Position numbers and translations under genes: made by a program. Shown one piece after another: positions 19,436-28,444 of a DNA stretch of 64,000 bases (position 1 is its first letter; the number at the start of each line of letters is the position of its first letter). The stretch covers positions 71,433 through 135,432 of the forward strand of contig NZ_JOJM01000015.1 in assembly GCF_000720325.1 (NCBI RefSeq), in the 5' to 3' direction. The notes beneath the pieces were generated by a model. That model was not told the origin of the DNA, did not search any database, and saw only the letters and a list, made by a program, of their open reading frames with translations. Origin of the DNA: Streptomyces sp. NRRL B-1347. Its GTDB lineage: Bacteria > Actinomycetota > Actinomycetes > Streptomycetales > Streptomycetaceae.

Positions 19436-19530
19436 AGTACTTCAAGCAGTAGACGTGTTCTTTTCGGGTCAAATCCGATGCTTCCCGGCTGCCCCGACGA
19501 GGATCCACGAGTCACTCAGGGAGCCAGTCC

Positions 19531-21750
19531 GTGGCAGCACTCGCCCGGTGGTGCGTCCAGCACCGCCTCGTCGCCGTACTGCTCTGGCTCCTCGCACTCG
19601 GCGGCACCGCCGCCGCTGCCGCCGCCGTCGGATCGGCGTACTCGAACGACTACGAGGTGCCCGGCACCGAGTCCAACCGCGCCAGCCAGCTCCTGAAGGA
19701 CGGCTTCCCCAGCCTCGGCGGCGACAGCAACACCGTCGTCTGGCACACCGGCGGGGACCAGTCCGTGCGCTCCGCCGCCGTCGAACAGACGATGACCGAG
19801 ACGCTCGACGAGATCGCCGAGCTGCCCGGTGTGGCCTCCGTCACCAGCCCGTACACCGAGCGCGGCGCCACCCGGATCAGCGAGGACGGCCGCACCGCCT
19901 ACGCCACGGTCACCTTCCGCGACCAGCTGGACTCCGTCACCCCCGGCGAGGCGCGCGCCGTCGTGCGGACGGCCGAGTCCGCCCAGACCCGGGGCCTGGA
20001 CGTGGCCCTCGGCGGCGGCGCCATCGGCCTCACCGAGACCAAGAGCGCCAAGACCGCCGAGATCGTCGGCGTGGCCGTCGCCGCCGTCGTGCTGTTCCTC
20101 GCCTTCGGCTCGCTCGCCGCGTCGGCGCTGCCCATCGCCACGGCCGTCGTCTCCGTCGGCACGGCGTACGCGGGCATAGTGCTGCTCGGCCACGTCATGA
20201 CGGTCGCCGACTTCGCGCCGATGCTCGGCACCCTGATCGGGCTCGGCGTCGGCATCGACTACGCGCTGTTCATCGTCACGCGCCACCGCAAGGGCCTCAA
20301 ACGCGGCCTGCCGGTCGCCGAGGCCGCCGAACGGGCCGTCGCCACCACCGGCCGGGCCGTCGTCTTCGCGGGCGCCACCGTCTGCATCGCGCTGCTCGGC
20401 ATGCTGATCCTGCGCCTGAGCTTCCTCAACGGCGTCGCCATCGCCGCCTCCCTGACCGTCGTCCTCACCGTCGCCGCGTCCGTGACGCTGCTGCCCGCGC
20501 TCCTCTCGTTCATCGGGCCGCGCGCGCTCAGCCGCCGCGAGCGGCGCAGGCTCGCCGAGCGCGGGCCCGAGCCGGAGGTGCCCACCGGGCTCGCCGCCCG
20601 CTGGTCGGCGTTCGTGGAGCGGCACCCGAAGCTGCTCGGCGCCCTCGCGGTGGTGGTGATGGCGGTCCTCGCCGTGCCGACGCTCTCGCTCCGCCTCGGC
20701 ACCTCCGACCAGGGCAACAACGCCGCGACCGCCACCACCCGGCAGGCCTACGACCTGCTCGCCGACGGCTTCGGCCCCGGCGTGAACGGCCCGCTCACCC
20801 TCGTCACGGACGTCCGCGGCGCCCCCGACCGGCTCGCCCTCGACAACCTCGGCGCGACCCTGGAGTCCACCCCGGGCGTCGCCTCCGTGAGCCCCGTGAC
20901 CTACGCCGAGGGCGGCGACGCGGCCTTCCTCACCGTCGTACCGGAATCCGCGCCCCAGTCGAAGGCCACCAGCGACCTCGTCGACCGGCTCCGCGGCGAC
21001 GTCCTGCCGCGCGCCGAGTCCGGCACCTCCCTCGACCTCCACGTCGGCGGCGTCACGGCGGGCTACGACGACTTCGCGGAGATCATCGTCGGCAAGCTGC
21101 CGCTGTTCGTGGGCGTCGTCATCGGCCTGGGCTGTGTGCTGCTGCTCCTCGCCTTCCGCTCCGTCGGCATACCGCTGAAGGCCGCCGTCATGAACGTCGC
21201 GGCGGTCGCGGCCGCCTTCGGCGTCGTGGTCGCGGTCTTCCAGTGGGGCTGGGGCAGCGAGCTGATGGGCCTGGGGCGCGCGGGCCCCATCGAGCCCTTC
21301 CTGCCCGTCATCATGGTCTCGGTCCTCTTCGGCCTCTCCATGGACTACCAGGTCTTCCTGGTCAGCAGGATGTACGAGGAGTGGCTGGAGACCGGCGACA
21401 ACCGCGTGGCCGTCCGCGTCGGCCTCGCCGAGACCAGCCGCGTCATCAACTCCGCGGCCGTCATCATGATCTCGGTGTTCCTCGCCTTCGTGCTCAGCGG
21501 GGACCGGGTGATCGCGATGTTCGGCATCGCCCTCGCGGCGGCTGTCGCCCTCGACGCGTTCGTCCTGCGCACCCTGCTCGTGCCCGCCCTCATGCACATG
21601 CTCGGCGGCGCCAACTGGTGGCTGCCGCGCCGCCTGGACCGCTGGCTGCCGCGGATCAGTATTGAGGTGCCCGAGCACCGGACACGTGCGAAGATCCCGG
21701 GGCACCGCGAGCGCGACGAGATCGCGTACGCGCAGTTGGAGAAGCGCTAG
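19531..21750 (+). CDS. MMPL-family RND transporter
   Basis: A 739-residue polytopic transporter of the MMPL/RND superfamily. It has the standard pattern: one N-terminal helix (WCVQHRLVAVLLWLLALGG), a large extracytoplasmic loop, five helices, a second single helix near residue 370, a second loop and five more helices. Conserved stretches include GLGVGIDYALFIVTRHR and LFGLSMDYQVFLVSRMYE, whose Asp-Tyr pairs are the proton-relay residues of MMPL proteins. The GTG start follows GGGAG. Such proteins export lipids or drugs using the proton gradient; the substrate is unknown. GNAT and small membrane genes follow closely. Confidence 0.92.
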   Translation: MAALARWCVQHRLVAVLLWLLALGGTAAAAAAVGSAYSNDYEVPGTESNRASQLLKDGFPSLGGDSNTVVWHTGGDQSVRSAAVEQTMTETLDEIAELPGVASVTSPYTERGATRISEDGRTAYATVTFRDQLDSVTPGEARAVVRTAESAQTRGLDVALGGGAIGLTETKSAKTAEIVGVAVAAVVLFLAFGSLAASALPIATAVVSVGTAYAGIVLLGHVMTVADFAPMLGTLIGLGVGIDYALFIVTRHRKGLKRGLPVAEAAERAVATTGRAVVFAGATVCIALLGMLILRLSFLNGVAIAASLTVVLTVAASVTLLPALLSFIGPRALSRRERRRLAERGPEPEVPTGLAARWSAFVERHPKLLGALAVVVMAVLAVPTLSLRLGTSDQGNNAATATTRQAYDLLADGFGPGVNGPLTLVTDVRGAPDRLALDNLGATLESTPGVASVSPVTYAEGGDAAFLTVVPESAPQSKATSDLVDRLRGDVLPRAESGTSLDLHVGGVTAGYDDFAEIIVGKLPLFVGVVIGLGCVLLLLAFRSVGIPLKAAVMNVAAVAAAFGVVVAVFQWGWGSELMGLGRAGPIEPFLPVIMVSVLFGLSMDYQVFLVSRMYEEWLETGDNRVAVRVGLAETSRVINSAAVIMISVFLAFVLSGDRVIAMFGIALAAAVALDAFVLRTLLVPALMHMLGGANWWLPRRLDRWLPRISIEVPEHRTRAKIPGHRERDEIAYAQLEKR

Positions 21751-21776
21751 CCGCACCACCGCTGAGGGAGAGCCGG

Positions 21777-22334
21777 ATGTTCGCGATACCCGTGGGGGAG
21801 GGGGCCGAACTGCGGCCCCTGGAGCCGTGGAACGCCGAGGAGTTCCTGGAACACGTCGACCGCGCGCGGGAGTTCGCCGGTCCGTGGGTGCCGATGACGG
21901 TCAAGGTCACGGACCTGGACTCCGCCCGTGAACTCCTCCAGCGGTACGCCGACAAGCAGGCCGCGGACACCGGCCGCCTGTACGGCATCTGGCTGGACGG
22001 CACGCTCGTCGGCGGGGTGTTCTTCCGGGTCTTCGACGTCGGGAGCGACTCCTGCGAGGTCGGCGTCTGGCTCGAACCCTCCGCCACCGGCCGCGGCCTC
22101 ATCACCACCGCCGCCGGCGTCCTCGTCGACTGGGCCGTCGACCAGCGCGGCATGCACCGCGTCGAGTGGCTCGTCTCCTCCCGCAACGACCCCAGCAAGG
22201 CCGTGGCCAAGCGGCTCGGCATGGTCCGCGACGGGGTGCTGCGGGAGAGCTTCCCCTGGCAGGGCATCCGCCACGACATGGAGGTCTGGTCGGTGCTCGC
22301 GCCCGAGTGGCGGGCGGCCCGCGCCGCGCGTTAA
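21777..22334 (+). CDS. GNAT acetyltransferase, RimJ/RimL type
   Basis: A 185-residue acetyl-CoA-dependent N-acetyltransferase. The acetyl-CoA loop is in GVWLEPSATGRGLITTAAGVLVDWA (around residues 100-124), where the motif is ATGRGL, followed by the RimL-type HRVEWLVSSRNDPSKAVAKRLGM segment. ATG 21777 is preceded by GAGGGAGAG. The gene starts 26 bp after the MMPL stop and is probably co-transcribed. RimJ/RimL relatives acetylate ribosomal protein N-termini or small amines; the substrate here is not determined. Confidence 0.88.
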   Translation: MFAIPVGEGAELRPLEPWNAEEFLEHVDRAREFAGPWVPMTVKVTDLDSARELLQRYADKQAADTGRLYGIWLDGTLVGGVFFRVFDVGSDSCEVGVWLEPSATGRGLITTAAGVLVDWAVDQRGMHRVEWLVSSRNDPSKAVAKRLGMVRDGVLRESFPWQGIRHDMEVWSVLAPEWRAARAAR

Positions 22335-22369
22335 GGGGCCTCTCAGACTCCGTCCGTACGGTGCGGAGC

Positions 22370-23026
22370 ATGGGAACGAAGAGCGCCAACGAGACGGACG
22401 AGACGGCAGCGACGGACGAGGCGCCTAAGGAGGTACCTCAGACCCCGGAGCCGTCTAAGGCCCCTGCCGAGGCGGCGGCCGAGGGGCCCGCGGCGGCCGC
22501 GGAGCCCTTGGCAACCGGGGAGCCCTTGGAAACCGAGGAGTCCGGCGAGTCCGGCGAGCCCGGCGAGCCCGGTGAATCCGGTGAATCCGGTGAGGACGAA
22601 CTCGCTCCCGAGGAGACCGTCCCCGCCGCCTCGGCGGGCGTCGGGCAGGGCGCGGCCGCCGTCGTCGCCGCCGCGCTCGGCCTGATCGGCCTCTCCGGCG
22701 GCTGGCTCGGCACGGTCGCCTCGGCCCGCGAGTCCCTGATCGGCCAGCTCAACACCTCCCAGGGCGCGAGCGTGGCCCGCCAGGTCGAAGAGGTCTACGG
22801 CGACTCCTGGAAGACGACGGCCCTGGTGGCGGGCGCCTTCGCGCTGGCCGCCCTGGTGGTCGGCGTGGCCGTCCTGCTGCGCCCCGCCTTCGGCGCCCCC
22901 GACCGCGTCCAGGCCCCCTGGACCAAGTCGGTGGCCTGGGCGGGCGTCACCCTCGGAGCCATCGGCCTGGCCCTGGCGGTGGCCAAGTACACGGACCTGT
23001 TCCTGGGCTTGCCGTCGACCAGTTAG
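22370..23026 (+). CDS. Hypothetical three-helix membrane protein with acidic N-terminus
   Basis: A 218-residue protein from ATG 22370. The first roughly 85 residues are disordered and acidic, rich in Glu/Ala/Pro, and include a GESGEPGEPGESGESGED repeat. Three hydrophobic segments follow: AAVVAAALGLIGLSGGWL, TALVAGAFALAALVVGVAVL and AWAGVTLGAIGLALAVA. No enzymatic motif is recognised. Short direct repeats in the DNA (GAGTCCGGCGAG, GGTGAATCC) underlie the acidic repeat, so its length probably varies between strains. Function unknown. Confidence 0.7.
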   Translation: MGTKSANETDETAATDEAPKEVPQTPEPSKAPAEAAAEGPAAAAEPLATGEPLETEESGESGEPGEPGESGESGEDELAPEETVPAASAGVGQGAAAVVAAALGLIGLSGGWLGTVASARESLIGQLNTSQGASVARQVEEVYGDSWKTTALVAGAFALAALVVGVAVLLRPAFGAPDRVQAPWTKSVAWAGVTLGAIGLALAVAKYTDLFLGLPSTS

Positions 23027-23113
23027 GCCCTGACGTGTGATGGATAAGGCACCCCCTCACACCTAAGGCCCCCCACCCCCCGCAAGATGCGGAACCTTCC
23101 CGATGTGCCGGAC

Positions 23114-23171
23114 CCCCCTGGGAAACGAAAGTGGAGTCATCGCAGAGAGCGAGACACCGCAACCCAGGGGG
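23114..23171 (+). promoter_or_regulatory. Leader hairpin that could hide the ribosome site of the next gene
   Basis: CCCCCTGGG (23114-23122) is the perfect complement of CCCAGGGGG (23163-23171), with 40 nt between. The right arm is the only good ribosome-binding sequence (AGGGGG) for ATG 23180. If the arms pair, initiation would be blocked, so this may be a translational switch. No known riboswitch class was recognised. Confidence 0.45.
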
Positions 23172-23179
23172 ACACGAAA

Positions 23180-23377
23180 ATGTTCGACTACGAACTCCAC
23201 CAGTTCCGCACCGCCGAGCTCGCCGCCCAGGCCGCCCGCCACGGCCTCGTACGGGAGGCGCTCAAGGCCGCGAAGACGCGCAGGGCGCTCGGCCGGGAGG
23301 CCGCCGAGGCCCGCCTGACCGCCCGGCGCACCGAGCCCACCGCCCGTCAGACCGACCGCTACACCCACGCGGCCTGA
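23180..23377 (+). CDS. Small basic conserved protein
   Basis: A 65-residue protein, MFDYELHQFRTAEL then Ala/Arg-rich helix, with about 15 arginines and lysines. The start is ATG 23180 with AGGGGG eight bases upstream, inside a possible hairpin. No domain was recognised; the helical, amphipathic and basic character would fit a nucleic-acid or ribosome-associated peptide, but that is only a guess. The gene lies 67 bp before the large LuxR-family regulator and shares its direction. Codon usage is typical of real genes here. Confidence 0.7.
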   Translation: MFDYELHQFRTAELAAQAARHGLVREALKAAKTRRALGREAAEARLTARRTEPTARQTDRYTHAA

Positions 23378-23444
23378 CGGCGGCCCCGGCCCTCCCATGT
23401 CGCGCACAGCGAAACCCACTCCCACAAAACCGCAGCTCTGTGCG

Positions 23445-26400
23445 ATGCTCACCGCTGTGGAGACCAGGTCCGTCAGCCCCGTCTTCGTCGGCAGAGCCGA
23501 CGAACTGCGCGTACTGAACGACGCGCTCGCCCGTGCCGCCGCACCCGCCGCGGGCGAGCCGCAAGCCTTGCTGCTCGGCGGTGAGGCAGGCGTCGGCAAA
23601 ACGCGCCTCCTGGAGGAGTTCGAGGCCGCGGCCGTCGCCGCGGGCGCGCTCGTGGTGGTCGGCGGCTGTGTGGAGATCGGCGCCGACGGCCTGCCCTTCG
23701 CCCCCTTCTCCTCCGCCCTGCGCGCCCTGCGCGAGCAGCTGCCCGCCGAGTTCGCGGCGGCCGCGGCTGGTCAGGAGGAGGAACTGGCGCGGCTGCTTCC
23801 GGAGTTGTGCGAGGGTGCCCCGCGCCCGCAGTCCGCCGGTGGCGGCAGGCACGGCGAGGAGGCCATGGCCCGGCTCTTCGAGCTCACCGCCCGCCTCCTG
23901 GAGCACGTGGCCGCCGACCGCACCGTCGTGATGATCCTCGAGGACCTGCACTGGGCGGACGCCTCCACCCGCCACCTGCTCTCGTACCTGTTCCGCACGC
24001 TGCGCAGCGGCCACCTCGTCGTCCTCGCCAGCTACCGCGCCGACGACATCCACCGCCGCCACCCGCTGCGCCCGCTGCTCGCCGAGCTGGACCGCCTCCG
24101 CACGGTCCGCCGCGTCGAACTCGCCCGCTTCAGCCGGGACGAAGTGGCCCGCCAGATGGCCGGGATCCTCGCTGCCGAGCCCGCCCCCAAACTGGTCGAC
24201 GACGTCTTCGAGCGCTCCGACGGCAACGCCTTCTTCGTCGAGGAACTCGCCGTCGCCTCCCACGGCAGCAGCTGCGCCTCCCTCACCGACTCGCTCCGCG
24301 ACCTGCTCCTCGTCCGCGTCGAGGAGCTGCCCGACGACGCCCAGAAGGTGGCGCGGATCGTCGCCGAGGGCGGCTCGACCGTCGAGTACGACCTGCTCGC
24401 CGCGGTCGCCGACCTCACCGAGGACGACCTGATCGACGCGCTGCGGGCCGCCGTCGGCGCCAACATCCTCCTCGCCTCGCCCGGCGGCGACGGCTACCGC
24501 TTCCGGCACTCCCTCGTGCGCGAGGCCGTCGGCGACGACCTGCTGCCCGGCGAGCGCTCCCGCATCAACCGCCGCTTCGCCACCGTCCTGGAGGCCGACC
24601 CGGGCCTCGTCGCCGCCGACCAGCGCGCCGCCCGCCTCGCCAGCTACTGGTACTGCGCCCACGACGCCGCGAAGGCGCTGCCCGCCGTCCTCAACGCCTC
24701 CGTCGAGGCCCGCAGCCGGCACGCCTACGCCGAGCAACTGCGCCTCCTGGAGCGGGCGATGGACCTGTGGGACGCGGCCCCCGACGAGGTGCGCGCCCTG
24801 CTGCGCCCCGTCGACTACACCGAGGTCTACCCGCCCTGCGGCTGCGACCCCGCCGCCACTCCGCTGCACTATCTGGACCTGATGGCCGAGGCGGCCGTCG
24901 CGGGCCGCCACTGCGGCGAGCGCGAACGCGCCCTGAAGATCACCAAGCGTGCCCTGCGCCTCCTGGAGGACGAGCAGGACCCGCTGCGCTCCGCCTGGTT
25001 CTGGGTGCAGCGCTCCCGCCTCATGCAGAGCCTCGCCCGCGGCGACGGCTGGAAGGAACTCGCCACCGCACAGGACCTCGTGCGCGGCCATCCGCCGTCG
25101 GAGGTGCACGCCGAGGTGCTCACCATGGTCGCGGGCTGGCAGATGCTGCACCAGCCGGGCCCCGAGAGCCTCACCGCCGCCGAGCAGGCCGTCGAGTACG
25201 CCCGCATGGTCGGCGCCCACGAGATCGAGCTGAACGCCCGGCTCACCCTGGGCGGCCTGGTCGTCGACACGGGCGACATCGACGCGGGGCTCGCCGAGAT
25301 GTACGCGGTCCGGGACCGGGTCACCGCCGAGGAGATCGTCGGCGTGCTCTGCCGCTGCTACATCAACCTGCCCTCCGTCCTCGAAGGCATCGGCCGCCAC
25401 CGCGAGTCCCTCGCCCTCCTCGACGAGGGCATCCAGTACGCCCAGCGGTACGGCCTGCGTGATTCCGAGGCCTGGATGTGGGCCAACCGCTCCGAGTCCC
25501 TGTACTCCCTCGGCCGCTGGGACGACGCCGTCGACTCGGCGAGCCGCGCCGTCCTCAGCGCCAAGCCGCGCGGCGGCGCCGGGGTGCGCCTGGCCTACTT
25601 CGCGCTCGCCCGCGGCGACATGGCCGAGGCCGCCCGCCACCACGCCGAGGCCTGGCGGCACTTCGGCACGCACGACTCCATACCCCAGAACACCCTTCCC
25701 CTGGCCCGCATCGCCCTCGGCATCGCCGCGGGCGAGGGCCGCATCCTCGACGCCCGCGCCGAGCTCCGCCGAGCCGTCGCCGACGGCCTCCCGCCCGGCA
25801 CCCAGCGGTACGGCTGGCCGCTGGTCCTCGCGGCCGCCACCGCCGAGGCCGACACCCGCGGCCTCGCGGTCGCCGCGCCGGGCCGCGACGAGTCCCTGCA
25901 CCTGATCCGCACCACCGCGAAGTCCCTGGCCACCCGCGTGCCCGTCTGGCAGGCGTACGAACGCTGGGTCCGCGCCGAACTCCTGCGCGCCGAGGGCCAC
26001 GCGACCTCCGACGACTGGCTGGAGGTCCTCACCGCCATCGCGCCTCTCGAACGCCCCTACGACCTCGCGCGCGTCCGGCACCGCCTCGCGGAGGCGCTGC
26101 TCACGGCCGGGGCCGGGGGCGGCAGGGCCGCCGCGGGCGACACCGACCGGGACCGGGCCGCCGAACTGCTGCGGCAGGCGGCCGCGGTGGCCGAGCACCT
26201 CAGTGCCCGCCCCCTCGTCGAGGCCGTCACCCAGCTCGCCCAGCGGGCCCGCCTCGCACTGACCGGAGCGACTTCCTCCGCTCCGGCCGACCCCGCCGAG
26301 GAGCTCGGCCTGACCACCCGCGAGCGCGCCGTGCTCCGCCTGGTGGCCGCGGGCCGCAGCAACCGCCAGATCGCCGAGGAGCTGTTCATCTCCCCGAAGA

Positions 26401-26525
26401 CGGCGAGCGTCCACGTCTCCAACATCCTCGCCAAGCTGGGCGTCGCGGGCCGCGGCGAGGCGGCCGCCCTCGCGCACCGGCTCGGCCTCTTCACCGCGGA
26501 CGAGGAGCCCCTGGTCGCCGGGTGA
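23445..26525 (+). CDS. Large ATP-binding LuxR-family (LAL) regulator
   Basis: A protein of about 1026 residues with the LAL architecture: an N-terminal AAA/STAND ATPase (Walker A GEAGVGKT near residues 47-54, Walker B VMILEDLHWAD near 162-172), a long TPR-like helical middle, and a C-terminal LuxR helix-turn-helix (about 965-1020, LTTRERAVLRLVAAGRSN…QIAEELFISPKTASVHVSNI). ATG 23445 is used; GTG 23457 and ATG 23397 are alternatives and the weak ribosome sites leave this open. LAL proteins are usually activators responding to a ligand through the ATPase/TPR part. Targets are not evident from the neighbours. Confidence 0.88.
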   Translation: MLTAVETRSVSPVFVGRADELRVLNDALARAAAPAAGEPQALLLGGEAGVGKTRLLEEFEAAAVAAGALVVVGGCVEIGADGLPFAPFSSALRALREQLPAEFAAAAAGQEEELARLLPELCEGAPRPQSAGGGRHGEEAMARLFELTARLLEHVAADRTVVMILEDLHWADASTRHLLSYLFRTLRSGHLVVLASYRADDIHRRHPLRPLLAELDRLRTVRRVELARFSRDEVARQMAGILAAEPAPKLVDDVFERSDGNAFFVEELAVASHGSSCASLTDSLRDLLLVRVEELPDDAQKVARIVAEGGSTVEYDLLAAVADLTEDDLIDALRAAVGANILLASPGGDGYRFRHSLVREAVGDDLLPGERSRINRRFATVLEADPGLVAADQRAARLASYWYCAHDAAKALPAVLNASVEARSRHAYAEQLRLLERAMDLWDAAPDEVRALLRPVDYTEVYPPCGCDPAATPLHYLDLMAEAAVAGRHCGERERALKITKRALRLLEDEQDPLRSAWFWVQRSRLMQSLARGDGWKELATAQDLVRGHPPSEVHAEVLTMVAGWQMLHQPGPESLTAAEQAVEYARMVGAHEIELNARLTLGGLVVDTGDIDAGLAEMYAVRDRVTAEEIVGVLCRCYINLPSVLEGIGRHRESLALLDEGIQYAQRYGLRDSEAWMWANRSESLYSLGRWDDAVDSASRAVLSAKPRGGAGVRLAYFALARGDMAEAARHHAEAWRHFGTHDSIPQNTLPLARIALGIAAGEGRILDARAELRRAVADGLPPGTQRYGWPLVLAAATAEADTRGLAVAAPGRDESLHLIRTTAKSLATRVPVWQAYERWVRAELLRAEGHATSDDWLEVLTAIAPLERPYDLARVRHRLAEALLTAGAGGGRAAAGDTDRDRAAELLRQAAAVAEHLSARPLVEAVTQLAQRARLALTGATSSAPADPAEELGLTTRERAVLRLVAAGRSNRQIAEELFISPKTASVHVSNILAKLGVAGRGEAAALAHRLGLFTADEEPLVAG

Positions 26526-26612
26526 GCGGGCGCCCGCCCGGGCCCGGACCGTTTCCCGGGCGCTCGCTTACCCTGGGAAACAGGACCGTCGTCAGCCTTT
26601 TCGGGAGGCACT

Positions 26613-27059
26613 GTGTTCAACGTGTTCGAGCAGCTCTTCGCGCCCGGGCGCAAGCACACCGACGACGAGAAGAAGCGGCTTGAGCTGACGCGCGTCGACG
26701 TGGACGACGGGGACCCCGGCAAAGGACCCATAGACCTGTCCTCCGGCAAGGTGGTGGTACGGGTCCCGAAGCAGGGAGCGGATGCCGCCCGGCCCGCCTC
26801 GGATGCCGCCCAGCCCTCCGGCTCCGACGCTGTCCCCGGCTCTGATGCCGGCCCCAGCTCTGACGCCGTCCCTGGGTCCGATGCCGCCTCCGGCCTCGAC
26901 GCCGTCCCCGGCTCCGGCGCTGACCCCGGGCCCGCTCCCGCCTCCGGATCCGGCTCCGCTTCTGCTTCCGCTTCTGCCTCCGGATCCGGCCCCGGCCCCG
27001 GCCCCGGATGCGGCCCCGGCCCCGGTGCCCGCCCGGACGAGGCGCCGCCCGCCGCCTGA
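26613..27059 (+). CDS. DUF6191-type small protein with Ser/Pro/Gly/Asp-rich tail
   Basis: A 148-residue protein from GTG 26613, with GGGAGG upstream. Residues 1-52 form the conserved part (MFNVFEQLFAPGRKHTDDEK, then RLELTRVDVDDGDPGKGPIDLSSG), a short family found widely in Streptomyces. The remaining 95 residues are low complexity: SDAxPGSDAxP units, then a (GS/AS) run and a (PG) run. The tail is encoded by imperfect tandem repeats and is probably disordered and strain variable. An inverted repeat GTTTCCC/GGGAAAC at 26551-26581 stands upstream. Function unknown. Confidence 0.7.
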   Translation: MFNVFEQLFAPGRKHTDDEKKRLELTRVDVDDGDPGKGPIDLSSGKVVVRVPKQGADAARPASDAAQPSGSDAVPGSDAGPSSDAVPGSDAASGLDAVPGSGADPGPAPASGSGSASASASASGSGPGPGPGCGPGPGARPDEAPPAA

Positions 27060-27072
27060 GTGTGCGCTCGCG

Positions 27073-28251
27073 CTACTCCACCTCCACCTCCAGGATCTTG
27101 TCGTCGCCCTTCTCCGGGGTGCCCCGCGAATCCGTCTCGCTCGTCACCAGCCACAGCTTGTCGCCGCCCGCCGCGAGGACCGTGCGCAGTCTGCCGTGCT
27201 CCTCGGTGAGGAACGCCTCCGTCTCCGGCTCCCCGCCCGCCCCGCGCACCGGGACGCGCCACAGCCGCTGGCCGCGCAGACCCGCCATCCAGACCGAGCC
27301 CTCCGCATAGGCGACGCCGCTCGGTGAGGCCTCGGACGTCTTCCACTGGGCCACCGGGTCGTGGAAGCCCTCCTCCTTGGCGTCCGCATCGCCCTTGCCC
27401 TCGACCTCGGGCCAGCCGTAGTTGTCGCCCGCCTTGATCTCGTTGAGCTCGTCCCAGGTGTCCTGGCCGAACTCCGAGGCCCACAGGCGCTTCTGCTCGT
27501 CCCAGGCGAGACCCTGGACGTTCCGGTGGCCGTACGAGTACACCGGGGAGTTCTCGAAGGGGTTGCCCGGCGCCGGCTCGCCGTCCGGGGTCAGGCGGAG
27601 GATCTTGCCGCCGAGGGACTTCTTGTCCTGGGCGAGGCCGGTGTCGCCGGTCTCGCCCGTGCCCACGTACAGCAGCTTGTCGGGGCCGAAGGCGATCCGG
27701 CCGCCGTTGTGGATCATGCCTTTGGGGATGCCCTTGAAGATCGTGTCGGGCGCGCCGAGGCGCTGGCCCTCGGGCTTCGCCTCGTCGTAGAGCATGCGGG
27801 CCACGCGGTTGTCGGAAGCCGTCGTGAAGTACGCGTACACGAAGTGGTCCGAGGCGTAGGTCGGGGACAGGGCGAGGCCCATCAGGCCGCCCTCGCCGCC
27901 GGGGGCCACCCCGGGCACCTTGCCGACCTCCGTCTTCTTGCCGGTGCCGCCGTCCACGTGGGTGATCGTGCCCTCGTCCCGGGACGAGACGAGCAGGTCG
28001 CCGCCCGGGAGCGCGGCCAGCCCCCACGGTGACTTCAGGCCCGTGGCCAGGGTCTTGGTGACCTTGGCCGAGCCCTTCTCCGGGGGTGGTGTCGCGCCGT
28101 CGTCCGACGGGGAGCCGGTGGGGCCGGAGGCGGTGGACTCGGTGCGCTTGCCGCCGTCCGCGGCGTCGCCGTCGTCCGACGAGCATCCGGTGGCCAGGAG
28201 GAGGGCGGTGGCCAAGGTGGCTGTCACGGCGAAACGTTGAGGACTCAGCAC
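27073..28251 (-). CDS. PQQ-type glucose/sorbosone dehydrogenase lipoprotein
   Basis: A 392-residue secreted beta-propeller. GTG 28251 is chosen: AAGGG lies eight bases upstream and it gives a clean lipoprotein signal (VTATLATALLLATGC, lipobox ending at Cys23). The mature part has the GSDH family segments GLKSPWGLAALPGGDLLVSSRDEG, GGLMGLALSPTYASDHFVYAY, HNGGRIAFGPDKLLYVGTGETGD and YSYGHRNVQGLAWDE. Relatives oxidise sugars with pyrroloquinoline quinone; whether this Streptomyces makes or binds PQQ is uncertain. It sits alone, converging on the DUF6191 gene. Confidence 0.88.
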   Translation of the reverse strand: MLSPQRFAVTATLATALLLATGCSSDDGDAADGGKRTESTASGPTGSPSDDGATPPPEKGSAKVTKTLATGLKSPWGLAALPGGDLLVSSRDEGTITHVDGGTGKKTEVGKVPGVAPGGEGGLMGLALSPTYASDHFVYAYFTTASDNRVARMLYDEAKPEGQRLGAPDTIFKGIPKGMIHNGGRIAFGPDKLLYVGTGETGDTGLAQDKKSLGGKILRLTPDGEPAPGNPFENSPVYSYGHRNVQGLAWDEQKRLWASEFGQDTWDELNEIKAGDNYGWPEVEGKGDADAKEEGFHDPVAQWKTSEASPSGVAYAEGSVWMAGLRGQRLWRVPVRGAGGEPETEAFLTEEHGRLRTVLAAGGDKLWLVTSETDSRGTPEKGDDKILEVEVE

Positions 28252-28323
28252 GGTGGGGATCCCTTCGGTACGGCGCTTCTCCTGTTCATACACCGCCCGA
28301 GCCCCGCAGGTTCCCAAGCCCTC

Positions 28324-28405
28324 GCGGGACGCCCCTGACCCGCCCCTTTCCGATTCCTGAGGGCTCCGCCCCCAGACCCTCACTCCTCAAACGCCGGAGG
28401 GGCTG
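28324..28405 (+). repeat. Dispersed palindromic repeat, variant core
   Basis: GCGGGACGCCCCTGACCCGC…GGGCTCCGCCCC…CAAACGCCGGAGGGGCTG (core 28388-28405) is the same element as at 12937, with C to G in the core. It lies between the sugar dehydrogenase and aldo/keto reductase genes. Confidence 0.75.
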
Positions 28406-28444
28406 AGATCTCCGCCGAGAGCGGCACCATCCGGCCCGATCGCC

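Larger units (their letters stand above)
19211..19530. other. 320-bp intergenic region upstream of the MMPL transporter
   Basis: No gene is supported here. It holds the phospholipase terminator (19233-19261), a hairpin (CATGT-c-GCCGC, loop ACAA, GCGGC-c-ACATG; 19383-19408) and a perfect 8-bp inverted repeat ACATGATC / GATCATGT (19404-19435). Base composition between 19400 and 19470 is lower in G+C than the surroundings, as expected for a promoter. Confidence 0.6.

Noticed and set aside
19333..19515. 60-codon minus-strand open frame between phospholipase C and MMPL genes
   Set aside because: Weak codon bias, no ribosome site; it covers the inverted repeats likely to be regulatory.
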